DNA of 19,195 bases, taken from positions 1 through 19,195 of the forward strand of contig DASXSB010000097.1 of assembly GCA_036506275.1 (NCBI GenBank), in the 5' to 3' direction. Positions 6,831-15,080 of this stretch are shown in pieces (the first letter of the stretch is position 1; every line of letters begins with the position of its first letter). The notes under the pieces are model-generated. The model did no database searches. It had not been told where the DNA came from and worked only from the letters and a program-made list of their open reading frames with translations. Source of the DNA: DASXSB01 sp036506275 (lineage in GTDB: Bacteria; Methylomirabilota; Methylomirabilia; Rokubacteriales; CSP1-6). Position numbers and translations under genes: made by a program.

Positions 6831-7328
6831 ATGAGCGGAACGGACGCGGTCCGAGGCCACGCGGTGGTGGTGCAACCGGGCGATGGTCCGTCGTACTGGC
6901 AGCCGGTGCCCGCGAACGGTCACGCCGACCCCACCCTCACGCCCGCCAACACCAAGTTCGATGGCCTCTCCATGGGGTACCAGACCATCGCGCCGGGGGG
7001 CCGCGTGCGCGAGCACTCCCACGGCGATCAGGTCGAGCTCCAGATCTGCTGGCGCGGGCGCGGCCACGTGGTCGTGGACGGACGCCGCCATCCGCTCGTG
7101 CCCGGCACCGCCTGCTTCCTCGGTTACGACGTCAAGCACGAGATCGTGAACGAGAGCGCCGAGGACCTCGTGATGCTGTGGGTGATCACGCCCCCCGGCC
7201 TCGAACACTTTTTCGAGGCCATCGGCCGCAAGCGCGACGCCGGGGATCAGGCGCCGGTGCCGTTCGCGCGGCCGACGGACGTGGTCGCCATCGAGCGCGC
7301 CATGGGGATGAACGACACGCGCGCCTGA
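6831..7328 (+). CDS. Cupin-domain protein
   Basis: 165 residues, single cupin_2-type beta barrel, cytoplasmic. Cupin motif 1 is GGRVREHSHGDQVELQICWRG (residues 57-76), with metal ligands H62, H64 and probably E69. Motif 2 is HPLVPGTACFLGYDVKHEIVNES (about 87-109), with H103 as the fourth ligand and the PxG turn present. A metal-dependent dioxygenase, isomerase or ligand-binding role is possible; the family is too broad to name a substrate. The C-terminal 45 residues (helix LEHFFEAIGRKRD, then an acidic/basic tail) lie outside the barrel. The ATG at 6831 was preferred to in-frame starts further upstream because the promoter candidate lies between them. Alone on the plus strand, 49 bases before the NYN gene. 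Confidence 0.85.
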   Translation: MSGTDAVRGHAVVVQPGDGPSYWQPVPANGHADPTLTPANTKFDGLSMGYQTIAPGGRVREHSHGDQVELQICWRGRGHVVVDGRRHPLVPGTACFLGYDVKHEIVNESAEDLVMLWVITPPGLEHFFEAIGRKRDAGDQAPVPFARPTDVVAIERAMGMNDTRA

Positions 7329-7365
7329 GTTCGAACAGACGCGAGCAATCGGTCGGCATCCCGTT

Positions 7366-7371
7366 TATCAT
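7366..7371 (+). promoter_or_regulatory. -10-like element for the NYN/OST-HTH gene (leaderless)
   Basis: TATCAT lies 6 bases before the ATG at 7378, the distance at which transcription would begin at or next to the A of the start codon. No -35 of good match is seen in the short 49-base spacer after the cupin stop, and there is no Shine-Dalgarno sequence. Confidence 0.4.
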
Positions 7372-7377
7372 TCAGAC

Positions 7378-8760
7378 ATGGCCCGTGCGAGCGCCCCGAA
7401 AACGCAGCGACGGCGCTCGCAGCGACGACGCCCGCCGGCGAAGCGATCCCCCGACCCGGCGCCGCTGACCACCGTCCTGGATCCGTTCGCGCCCGCCGCG
7501 GCGCCGCTCGCCTTCGAGCCTCCTCCGGCGGAGGCGCGGGTCTCCGAATCGGCCGCGTTGGAGTCGGTGCCGGCGGACACGACCGTCTCCGAGCCGCCGT
7601 TGCCGGACGTCGCCCTCGCCACCCCGGAGCCGCAGCTCGCCGCCCGCGTGTCGCCGCCGGAGCCGGAACGTCCTCGCGCGGCCATGCGACGGGCGATCTT
7701 CTTCGACGTCGAGAACACGAGCCGCGTGGAGAACGTGGCGCGCATCCTCGACCACCTCGCCATCGACTGGTCGGGCCGCCGCACGGACTTCATCGCGGTC
7801 GGCAACTGGCGTGTGATCGGCGCCGACACCGCCCGTCTTCTCGCGCGCCGCGGGGCTCAGCTCGTGCACAGCGCACCGTCCACGGGGGTTCGCGACTGGA
7901 GCGATCTCCGCATCGCCGTGGGCGCCGGCGTGTGGCTGGCGGGAGCGCGGCCCGGCGATCTCATCGAGGTCGTCTCCGACGACCGCGCCTTCGACGCCAT
8001 CGGCGACGTCGCGGCCGCCCTCGGCATCACGTTCGTTCGCCGTTCGTATGGCGGCTCGCTGGCGGGCATCGCGCCGGCGGCGGTGGCGACGCACCAGGAA
8101 GCGCCCGCCGCCCCCCGCGGCGAACGCAGCCGGCGCGGTCGCCGGCGCGGCCGGCGGGGCGGACGGCCCGCCCACGCGCCGTCGCACGCGCCGTCGATGG
8201 AACGACAGGCGCCCGAGCGTCCCGACACCGCTCGGGGCGAGCCGCACACCGCACCCCACGACGAGGTCATCGGCGTGGTCCGCGAGCTCGTCGCCCGCTC
8301 GGGCGAGCGGTCGGTGCTGATCGACACGCTTGCCAACGCGCTGAAGGCCCGCGGCTTCCGTCGTCCGCCGGGATCACCGCGTCTCATCACTCGTCTGCGA
8401 CGCATCCGCGAGCTGTCCGTGAGTCCGAACGGCATGATCACGCTCGTGGACGGGAGCGCGCCGCGCCCGGGCGACGCTCATCGCCCGCCGGATGCCCACC
8501 GCGACGAGCACCGCGCGCTCGAGAGCCACGAGGAGCCGCATCGCGGCGAGCCCTACAGCGGCGCCCCTCCATCGGCGCCGGTAGCCTGGGAAGAGGACGC
8601 CGCCGACGCCGACGAACCCAACGGCAACGTGGCGCTTCCCGCGCCCGCGAACGCGGCGCCGGCCGCGGGCGGCGCTCCCGGCCGGCGACGACGGCGCTCC
8701 CGTCGCGGTGGCCGCGGTCGCCGCCGCCACAGCTCCGCGCAGAACGCCCCCAGCGCTTAG
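7378..8760 (+). CDS. NYN-domain (PIN-like) nuclease with OST-HTH/LOTUS domain and basic arms
   Basis: 460 residues. An Arg-rich start (residues 1-24) and a Pro/Ala/Glu linker precede a NYN domain at about 103-225. The conserved acids are visible: FFDVEN (D110, E112, N113), DWSDLRIAVGA (D176) and VVSDDRAF (D201, D202), as in LabA/NYN RNases. After a second basic patch (RSRRGRRRGRRGGR, 250-263) comes an OST-HTH/LOTUS-like winged-helix domain (about 294-358: EVIGVVRELVARSG, then LIDTLANALKARGF and a short beta hairpin). A His/Glu-rich linker and a strongly basic RRRRRSRRGGRGRRR-type tail end the protein. This suggests an RNA-binding endoribonuclease acting on structured or ribosome-associated RNA. 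A start at ATG 7684 is the alternative but would drop the first arm. Heads a run with the LLM gene 9 bases downstream. Confidence 0.85.
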   Translation: MARASAPKTQRRRSQRRRPPAKRSPDPAPLTTVLDPFAPAAAPLAFEPPPAEARVSESAALESVPADTTVSEPPLPDVALATPEPQLAARVSPPEPERPRAAMRRAIFFDVENTSRVENVARILDHLAIDWSGRRTDFIAVGNWRVIGADTARLLARRGAQLVHSAPSTGVRDWSDLRIAVGAGVWLAGARPGDLIEVVSDDRAFDAIGDVAAALGITFVRRSYGGSLAGIAPAAVATHQEAPAAPRGERSRRGRRRGRRGGRPAHAPSHAPSMERQAPERPDTARGEPHTAPHDEVIGVVRELVARSGERSVLIDTLANALKARGFRRPPGSPRLITRLRRIRELSVSPNGMITLVDGSAPRPGDAHRPPDAHRDEHRALESHEEPHRGEPYSGAPPSAPVAWEEDAADADEPNGNVALPAPANAAPAAGGAPGRRRRRSRRGGRGRRRHSSAQNAPSA

Positions 8761-8769
8761 TCCGCGCGA

Positions 8770-9765
8770 TTGAAGCGGCTCGCGATATCCGTGCCCATGG
8801 ACGGCTTCACCCTCGCCGAGCATGCCGAGCTCGCGCGCGAAGCGGAACAGCTCGGCTACCAGGATGCGTGGTCGTACGAAGTCGACGGCGTCGATTGCTT
8901 CACGCCCCTCGCCGTGATCGGAAGCGCCACCAACCTCCGCCTCGGGACCGCCATCGCCAACGTCTTCACGCGCGGCCCCGCCACCCTCGCGTCGTCGGCG
9001 GCAGGACTGGCCGAGACCGCGCCCGGTCGCTTCTGCTTGGGCATCGGCTCCGGCTCCCAGGTGATCGTGGAGACGTGGAACGGCGGCACCTTCCGCCGCC
9101 CTGCCACGCGCGTGCGCGAGACCGCGCAGTTTCTCCGTCGCGCTCTCGCCGGCGAGCGCGTCGTCTTCCGTGGCGAGACGATCACCGTGGACGGATTCCG
9201 GCTGAGCCGGGTGCCGTCGCGTCCGGTACCGATCCACGTGGCCGCCTTGCGCCCCGGCATGCTGAGCGTGGCGGGAGAAGTCGGCGACGGCGTGATCCTG
9301 AATTGGCTGGCGCCGGAGGACGTCCCCAAGTGCGTGGCGGTGGTGCGGGAAGCGGCCAAGCGCGCCGGGCGCGACCCCGACGCCATCGAGGTGAGCGCGC
9401 GGCTCTTCATCCACGTCGATCCGCCGTCGCCGGAGTCGGAGCTGGTGGCGCGCCGCCAGGTCACCGCCTATCTCAACGTGCCCGTCTATCGCGCCTTCCA
9501 CGAATGGCTGGGCCGGACGAACGAGCTGGCCGCGATGTGGCAGGCGTGGGAGCGCGGCGATCGGAAAGCGTCGCTGGCGGCGGTACCGCCGAGCGTGCTG
9601 AACGAGATCATCCTGCGCGGGTCCGCCGACGAGATCCGACGCCGCGTCCGTCGCTACCTGGACGCAGGGCTCGACACCGCGTTCCTCTCGTTCCAGACGA
9701 GCGAGAGCGACGCCGGCCGCAAGCGCGACGTGGTGCGGTCCGCCATGCGCGCGCAGGCGCCGTGA
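8770..9765 (+). CDS. LLM-class (luciferase-like) flavin/F420-dependent oxidoreductase
   Basis: 331 residues, one bacterial-luciferase-like TIM barrel. Visible family features: opening ISVPMDGFTLAEHAELAREA, the GYQDAWSYEVDG loop, strand LRLGTAIANVFTRGPATLAS, GRFCLGIGSGSQVIVETWNG, PVPIHVAALRPGMLSVAGEVGDGVILNWL, and a C-terminal helix pair. This is the pattern of F420-dependent methylene-H4MPT-reductase-like LLM enzymes; F420 versus FMN cannot be told from sequence alone. The start is the TTG at 8770 (MKRLAISVP), because the first barrel strand lies upstream of the next candidates (GTG 8791, ATG 8797). Starts 9 bases after the NYN gene and overlaps the hydrolase gene by GTGA. The pairing with an esterase suggests a small-molecule oxidation/hydrolysis step, not resolved further. 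Confidence 0.87.
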   Translation: MKRLAISVPMDGFTLAEHAELAREAEQLGYQDAWSYEVDGVDCFTPLAVIGSATNLRLGTAIANVFTRGPATLASSAAGLAETAPGRFCLGIGSGSQVIVETWNGGTFRRPATRVRETAQFLRRALAGERVVFRGETITVDGFRLSRVPSRPVPIHVAALRPGMLSVAGEVGDGVILNWLAPEDVPKCVAVVREAAKRAGRDPDAIEVSARLFIHVDPPSPESELVARRQVTAYLNVPVYRAFHEWLGRTNELAAMWQAWERGDRKASLAAVPPSVLNEIILRGSADEIRRRVRRYLDAGLDTAFLSFQTSESDAGRKRDVVRSAMRAQAP

Positions 9766-10433
9766 ACGATCGGGAGGCGATCGAGCTCGAGACGGGACCC
9801 GAGCCGCGGGCGACGGTGATCTGGCTGCACGGCCTCGGCGCCGACGGCTACGACTTCGTGCCCGTCGTCGAGGAGCTCGGGCTTCCGGAGACGCTCCACC
9901 TTCGCTTCGTGTTCCCGCACGCGCCCATGCAGGCGGTCACGATCAACCAGGGCATGGTCATGCGCGCGTGGTACGACGTCACCGGCGACGTGCGCGATCG
10001 CGTCGGCGACGAGCGCGGCGTGCGGGCGTCGCAGGCGCGCATCGAGGCGCTCGTCGACGCCGAGAAGGCGCGCGGCGTCGCCGACGGCGCCATCGTCCTC
10101 GCCGGCTTCTCTCAGGGGGGCGCCATCGCGCTCCACACGGGGTTGCGCCACCGCGAACGCCTGGCCGGCATCATGGCCCTCTCCACCTACCTGCCCGTTG
10201 CCCACACCCTGGAAGCGGAGGCCGCTGCCGCGAACCGCGACGTGCCGGTATTCATGGCGCACGGCACCTACGACACCGTCATCGCCATCGCGCGCGCGCG
10301 CGAGTCACGCGACACCCTCCGCGCCGCCGGCTATCAGGTGGACTGGCGCGAGTACCCAATGGCCCACGCCGTGTCCGCGGAGGAGATCATGGACGTCGCG
10401 ACCTGGCTGGCGGCGGTGCTGGGCGAACGCTGA
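9762..10433 (+). CDS. Alpha/beta hydrolase, carboxylesterase/phospholipase (Abhydrolase_2) type
   Basis: 223 residues, cytoplasmic, close to the usual size of EstB/YpfH-type carboxylesterases. Landmarks: oxyanion strand VIWLHGLGADGYDF (19-32), nucleophile elbow GFSQGG with S117, acid D171 in AHGTYDTV, and H202 in YPMAHAVSAEE. The PHAP motif at 52-55 (FPHAPMQAVTINQG) is typical of this family. Expected to cleave short acyl esters or lysophospholipid-like substrates. Starts with GTG at 9762, overlapping the TGA of the LLM gene, so probably translationally coupled. A much longer frame reaching back to 7932 was rejected because its upstream part runs antisense to nothing known and overlaps two real genes in another frame. 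Confidence 0.88.
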   Translation: MNDREAIELETGPEPRATVIWLHGLGADGYDFVPVVEELGLPETLHLRFVFPHAPMQAVTINQGMVMRAWYDVTGDVRDRVGDERGVRASQARIEALVDAEKARGVADGAIVLAGFSQGGAIALHTGLRHRERLAGIMALSTYLPVAHTLEAEAAAANRDVPVFMAHGTYDTVIAIARARESRDTLRAAGYQVDWREYPMAHAVSAEEIMDVATWLAAVLGER

Positions 10434-10468
10434 TCGCCGCGGCGCTTGCTGCGCGGAACCTTGAAGAG

Positions 10469-10500
10469 CGCGCCGCGTGGGATCACTTCGCGGCGGCGCG
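10469..10500. terminator. GC-rich hairpin between convergent genes, possible terminator
   Basis: CGCGCCGC (10469-10476) pairs perfectly with GCGGCGCG (10493-10500) across a 16-base loop, in the 87-base gap between the hydrolase stop and the CoA-transferase stop. The position suits a two-way terminator, but no T-tract follows on either strand, so intrinsic termination is doubtful. Confidence 0.3.
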
Positions 10501-10520
10501 AACGGCGGTGCCGCGCGCGG

Positions 10521-11738
10521 TTACTTGACCGGCGCCTGAATGGCGGCGCCGCGCGCGAGGAGGGCGGCGATCTCCTCCGGTCCGTAGCCGACGTTGCGCA
10601 GGATTTCGGTGGTGTGCTCTCCGATCTCGGGCGCCCGACGCGGCGCTGTCTTCTCCACGCCTGCGAAACGGAACGGGCTGTCCACCGTGGAGAGGCCGCT
10701 CCCGCGTGGACCCGCGAGGGGGACGAAGATTCCCGCCGCGTGCATCTGCGCGTCGGCGACGACGTCGTCGTGGGTCGAGAGGAATCCGAACGGGAGGTCG
10801 TGCTCGGCGAGCCGCGCCTGCCAGTACGCGGCGTCGTGCTCGGCGAAGATCCCATCCAGGATCGCGATCAGCTCGGACGCGTGGCGCCGGCGCGCCTCGG
10901 GCGCGGCGAAGCGCGGGTCCTCCAGGAAGTCGGGACGATTCACGGCGCGACAGAACAGGGGCCACAGCTTGCCCGGGTTCACGAACGCAAACTTCAGCGC
11001 TCGCCCATCCCGCGTCCGGTAGTACACGCCGGAGAACGTGATCGCGCGCTCGCGCGGAGCTTTTGGATAGAAGCTGGCGCCGCACAGCCGCGCCTGGATG
11101 CTGGTGGCGTTGCTCCAGGCGCCGCTGGCGAGAAGCGAAGTCGAGACGTCGGCGCCCACTCCCGTGCGCTCACGCGCGAACAGCGCGAGCATGACGGCGC
11201 CGAAGAGCGCCACGCCCGAGGGATGATCGCCGCTCCCGGGGGGAATGCGGCCCAGCGTGCCGTCGACGGACATCAGGCTCGCTTCGAGCCCGGAGCGCGC
11301 CCAGTAGACGACGGTGTCGTACGCCGGCTTGTCCGCTTCCGGTCCCGCCTCGCCGAAGCCGCTGGCGCTCGCGTAAACGAGCCGCGGATTGAGAGCCGCG
11401 AGGTCCTCGTAGGCGATCCCAAGCCGCCGCCGCGCCGCCGCTCGGAAATTCGTGAGAAAGACGTCAGCGCCGGCGACGAGACGATGGAGGACGGCAAGGC
11501 CGTCGCGATCTTTCAGGTCGAGCGCGATGGCCTGCTTCGAGCGATTGTCCAGCAGGAAGCTATATGGAATGTCCGAGTCGGGCAGTCCCGGCAGCTCGTG
11601 CATGCGGCGGTTCTCGTCGCCTTCGGGCGGCTCGACCTTGATGACCTCGGCGCCGAAATCGGCCATCATCGCCGCCGCGCACGGGACGAGGATCATGGAC
11701 GCCGCTTCCACCACACGAATACCGCGCAGGAGCGTCAT
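10521..11738 (-). CDS. Class III CoA-transferase (CaiB/BaiF family)
   Basis: 405 residues, the normal length for formyl-CoA transferase-type enzymes, which move CoA between carboxylic acids as dimers of interlocked rings. Family marks: GIRVVEAASMILVPCAAAMMADFGAEVIKVE (6-36), NRSKQAIALDLKD (65-77), LTNFRAAARRRLGI (95-108), and the active-site region GSGDHPSG with D171, matching the aspartate that carries the acyl anhydride in FRC. The C-terminal half holds the usual HASELIAILDGIFAEHD-type helix and ends GAAIQAPVK. Substrate unknown; acyl-CoA metabolism would fit the thiolase-like gene at the left edge, though the two are far apart. It has its own promoter in the 69-base gap after the large secreted-protein gene and so need not belong to that operon. 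Confidence 0.9.
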   Translation of the reverse strand: MTLLRGIRVVEAASMILVPCAAAMMADFGAEVIKVEPPEGDENRRMHELPGLPDSDIPYSFLLDNRSKQAIALDLKDRDGLAVLHRLVAGADVFLTNFRAAARRRLGIAYEDLAALNPRLVYASASGFGEAGPEADKPAYDTVVYWARSGLEASLMSVDGTLGRIPPGSGDHPSGVALFGAVMLALFARERTGVGADVSTSLLASGAWSNATSIQARLCGASFYPKAPRERAITFSGVYYRTRDGRALKFAFVNPGKLWPLFCRAVNRPDFLEDPRFAAPEARRRHASELIAILDGIFAEHDAAYWQARLAEHDLPFGFLSTHDDVVADAQMHAAGIFVPLAGPRGSGLSTVDSPFRFAGVEKTAPRRAPEIGEHTTEILRNVGYGPEEIAALLARGAAIQAPVK

Positions 11739-11746
11739 GAGAGGGG

Positions 11747-11775
11747 AGGATAGAGGCGCCCGGGCGGTGAGGCAA
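11747..11775 (-). promoter_or_regulatory. Promoter for the CoA-transferase gene
   Basis: On the minus strand TTGCCT (11775-11770) and TATCCT (11752-11747) are separated by exactly 17 bases, and the -10 ends 8 bases before the ATG at 11738, giving a leaderless or near-leaderless transcript. The spacer contains a perfect 10-base palindrome CGCCCGGGCG (11757-11766), a possible operator. No Shine-Dalgarno sequence is present. Confidence 0.45.
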
Positions 11776-11807
11776 GCGTGTGACGTTGTCCGTCGGCGTG
11801 GCTCCGG

Positions 11808-14800
11808 TCATCTCACGCGAACGGTGTGGTAGTCGGCACCCGCGTTCCCGGGTCCACCGACAAGGCGTGCCGGGAGCGGCGTGCGCTCGAGCGCAGGGCT
11901 CAGCCTGTGGAATCTCAAGTCCGCCAGCCCGTACAGATACCCAGGATTCACCAGCGCGAATGATGGACGGAGATCGACACCGGGAAAGACTACCGTCCCC
12001 GGCGCGTCGAGCGACACCACGACCGTCGAACGCGGACCGCCCGCCGCCGGCTGAGCCGAAACGAGCGCGGTCGACCGCGTGACGGTCCCGAGCGAATTGA
12101 ATGCGGGCGCCAGATCCGCGACGACGCGGCCGGCTCGCTCCGCCGGATCCCAGACAACGATGTGGGCGGGTTGCGCGGGCCCGCGTGCCCCATCTTCCGC
12201 GAGAAAAACGAGGCGATCCGCACTCCCGCTACCTCTCGCCCGGCGCGCCTCCTTCAGGCGGGCGGGTTGTGCGAGGACGGTGCCGCGCTGGTTGATGACC
12301 GTCAGGCCGTACCGCGTCTGCGCGTCACCGAGTGACGCACCCGGCGGAAACCAATAGTAGACGGCATCGTTCCGCAGCTCCGTGGTCCCGAGCTGAAGCG
12401 AGAACAGCTGCCGCTCCGCCAACACGCCACGCAAGTCCGATCGCACCCATCCATCGAGCACAAGCCCGGTCTGGCCTGTACGCACGAGGACTTCGCCCTG
12501 GAGCGTCACGGGGAGAAGGTCCGGCGTGATCCGCCGCGGCGGCAGTGCCTGGTAGGTCGGCCCCGCTTCTCCCGGCGTTACTCCCCCCACGAAGGTGTCG
12601 CGTTCGATCTTCCACACTCCGGTGGTGGTCGGAGGCACGCCGAAGCTGAAATCCCAGGGAGCAGCCTCCACCGCCACCTCCGACGAAATTGCGATCGTCT
12701 CCTCCGCGGTGGAGGCGATTACCGTCCCCTCCCGAAGGTCGACGAGCGCCCACAGCAGAGGATTCACTTCGGCCGGGAAGAACGGGTTCAACGTCACCGC
12801 GTCCGCCGGCCGCTCTTCGTGGAGACCCGTAGTCGAGTTCAGACCGATGAACGGAACCTGCACGCCGGGACCGGCCGGCCTGTTCAACGTGACCTGGACG
12901 AGGCCGACCAACCGTCCCGTCGAGTCTGCGGTCACCTCCTGCAGGCTCCAGCGATACCGGCGGTCGTCCGGTACCGAGAAGCTGTCGTTGTGGGCGTCGT
13001 CCAGCACGATCGCGAAGCGGTCGTCGAACGCGTACGTCCCGGGGTTGACGACCTCCACGGAAAGACCGCCGAGATCGATGCTATCGATGCGATAGACGAA
13101 CCCGACGCCGTCGGACGGCGTCAGCGTGAAATGCACGGCCTGGCTCACGAGGTGTTGCTGGTACTTCAGCGTCTGCTGGAAGGCAACCGTCGTTGCGAGT
13201 GACATGCCGAGCGGGAACACGGCTTCGCTGCGCTGGACGAGCTCGAGCGTTGATCCCGTCGCGGCCGCCACCTCGACCGATCCTGACAGGCGGGGCACGT
13301 CGTATACGACGAACCGGTTCGGCTGATTCTGGCCGAATGCGGTGCCGGCTACGAGCTGATTCTCCCCGTCGCCCCAGCGGAGCGTCGGAAACAGCGTCCG
13401 CGTAAGCGGCCCCCGCTGATCCCGGAGCGCGAAGACGCCGCGCGGCGTCCGCAGCCTCCACTGATCGCCATCGGCCAACAGCTCTTCGACGCGGACGCCG
13501 CCAAAGATCTTCCCGATCACGGCGCCGGAGAAGCCGGCGGCGGGAGCTTCCTCGCCGAGCTTGCCCTCATAGACGGCGACGAAACGTTCGGCTTCCTCGA
13601 CTGCTTGAAACCTGGCCGAGGCGATGGGCGCACCGGGTTCCGCCGTCAGCGCGACGTTGTCGAGCGCACGGAGCGGCACTCGGCGCCCCCCGACGCCGGC
13701 TTCGGCGGACAGGGTGTCTCCGTACAGCGAGAGAGTCCCGCCGTCCAGACGGTCCACGGAGCCGTTCGTCCCCTTGACCTGAAGGATGGAGGGATCGCTG
13801 GCGTCAGCGGTGAGGAGCTCGACGTCGAGCCGCCCCCGGAAAAAGTAGTCGAGGAGCGCGCTCCCGTAGGAGATCGCCCGCGGCAGCAGTAGCTCTGCAT
13901 AGTCGTTATGCACCACGTCGTCGAGCTGAAAGCTGAGCCTCAGGGCCGGACTGGACGGAAGCGTGTCGACGATGAGCCGCGTGAGATACCCGGCGTTCGC
14001 GAAATGCTTGATCGTCTCTCCGTCGCGCGTTTTCTCGAGATAGAGGCCGGTGTCGATCCGCTGATCCTCTGCCACCGTTTCGCGCACTACGATGAAGTCC
14101 TGTGTGAGCAGCGCCGCCAGATTCGTGCTGGTCTGGCGGGGGTACGGAAAAGCGTAGGGATCGTCGGCCCCCGACGACTCCGAGAAGATGGTGTTCTGGC
14201 TCGCGAAGTTCGCATTGGTGTACTCGGCGAGCCCCTGCCCGAGATCGCGGGACGGATTCGTCCCGTCGTACTGATCGAGGTCCCAGAACCGCACGAGCGG
14301 CTGCTGCGCGATTCCGACCGGGAGCCGAACCGACTCCGCCGCATCCACGAGTGCCGGCTGCAGGCGGACGAACCGTTCGAAGCTGTTTTCGCACCATCGC
14401 GTGAACGCCGCGAGCCGGGGAGCACAGAACTCCAGGTGGGACCTGAAATCGTTGCGAACATGAGCGGGGACGGCGAGATCCTGCACGAGGTGCAGCACGT
14501 GCCCGAGGGCGACGAACGTGTCGCCATAAGCCTCGTCCCGCGCCGCCGCGTCCGGCGCCGTGAGCGCTTTCAGGTACGCGGCCCGCGCTGCATCCCAGTC
14601 GAACGTGTTCCCGGTCGCCTCGCCGCGGCCGGTGAGTGAGACGTACCGCGTGCCCCAAACGGCATTCGAGACGACGCGCCGTCCACAGACGGCTTCGACC
14701 ACGGCTCTCAGATCCCCAAGCTGAGCGTCCGAGAAGGGACGCAGAGGGTTGTGGAAGTGATTGCTCGCCCGACAGCCGGGTTCGTCCTCCAGCGTCGAGC

Positions 14801-15080
14801 CGGTAAGGAGGAGGCCCCCAGCCGCTTCGCGTGTGGACTGTGAGATGAAGGTCGTTTCGATCCCGTTTCCGAAGCCGAGTTCCCTCTTCAGGACGTCGTG
14901 CACTCGCGACTGCCGGACACTCGCGTCCGTTAGGAACCGATGTGTTGACCGATCATCAAAAGCCGCGCTGGGCACGACGAGGCACAGGGTCGCGAGGAAC
15001 ACTGGTAACGATGCGATCCCACAGAACGTCCATTTGCTCCCGATCGGATCGTAACCACATCCCTCCCGATATACCGTCAT
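11808..15080 (-). CDS. Secreted zinc-dependent phospholipase C / S1-P1 nuclease-fold protein with long beta-rich C-terminus
   Basis: 1090 residues. A signal peptide (hydrophobic 19-39, likely cleavage after PSAA, residue 40) exports it. The mature N-terminus (about 41-410) resembles the all-helical zinc PLC/S1-P1 fold: H47 in STHRFLTDASV, H108/H110 in NHFHNPL, and GHVLHLVQDLAVPAHVRND with H197-x3-D201-x5-H207. That spacing is identical to the zinc ligands H118, D122 and H128 of Bacillus cereus PLC. A DTFVALGHVLHLVQD-type segment is known to me from uncharacterised exported proteins of environmental bacteria. Residues about 415-1090 look beta-rich, without recognisable repeats or membrane anchor. 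Substrate unknown. Its ATG overlaps the stop of the second lipoprotein gene (ATGA) and has AGGAG 8 bases upstream, so it is translationally coupled. Last gene of the four-gene operon. Confidence 0.8.
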   Translation of the reverse strand: MTVYREGCGYDPIGSKWTFCGIASLPVFLATLCLVVPSAAFDDRSTHRFLTDASVRQSRVHDVLKRELGFGNGIETTFISQSTREAAGGLLLTGSTLEDEPGCRASNHFHNPLRPFSDAQLGDLRAVVEAVCGRRVVSNAVWGTRYVSLTGRGEATGNTFDWDAARAAYLKALTAPDAAARDEAYGDTFVALGHVLHLVQDLAVPAHVRNDFRSHLEFCAPRLAAFTRWCENSFERFVRLQPALVDAAESVRLPVGIAQQPLVRFWDLDQYDGTNPSRDLGQGLAEYTNANFASQNTIFSESSGADDPYAFPYPRQTSTNLAALLTQDFIVVRETVAEDQRIDTGLYLEKTRDGETIKHFANAGYLTRLIVDTLPSSPALRLSFQLDDVVHNDYAELLLPRAISYGSALLDYFFRGRLDVELLTADASDPSILQVKGTNGSVDRLDGGTLSLYGDTLSAEAGVGGRRVPLRALDNVALTAEPGAPIASARFQAVEEAERFVAVYEGKLGEEAPAAGFSGAVIGKIFGGVRVEELLADGDQWRLRTPRGVFALRDQRGPLTRTLFPTLRWGDGENQLVAGTAFGQNQPNRFVVYDVPRLSGSVEVAAATGSTLELVQRSEAVFPLGMSLATTVAFQQTLKYQQHLVSQAVHFTLTPSDGVGFVYRIDSIDLGGLSVEVVNPGTYAFDDRFAIVLDDAHNDSFSVPDDRRYRWSLQEVTADSTGRLVGLVQVTLNRPAGPGVQVPFIGLNSTTGLHEERPADAVTLNPFFPAEVNPLLWALVDLREGTVIASTAEETIAISSEVAVEAAPWDFSFGVPPTTTGVWKIERDTFVGGVTPGEAGPTYQALPPRRITPDLLPVTLQGEVLVRTGQTGLVLDGWVRSDLRGVLAERQLFSLQLGTTELRNDAVYYWFPPGASLGDAQTRYGLTVINQRGTVLAQPARLKEARRARGSGSADRLVFLAEDGARGPAQPAHIVVWDPAERAGRVVADLAPAFNSLGTVTRSTALVSAQPAAGGPRSTVVVSLDAPGTVVFPGVDLRPSFALVNPGYLYGLADLRFHRLSPALERTPLPARLVGGPGNAGADYHTVRVR

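Noticed and set aside
7932..10433. 833-residue open frame on the plus strand
   Set aside because: Only its last 223 codons (from GTG 9762) are a real hydrolase; the upstream part is an Arg/Pro-rich overlap of the NYN and LLM genes in another frame.
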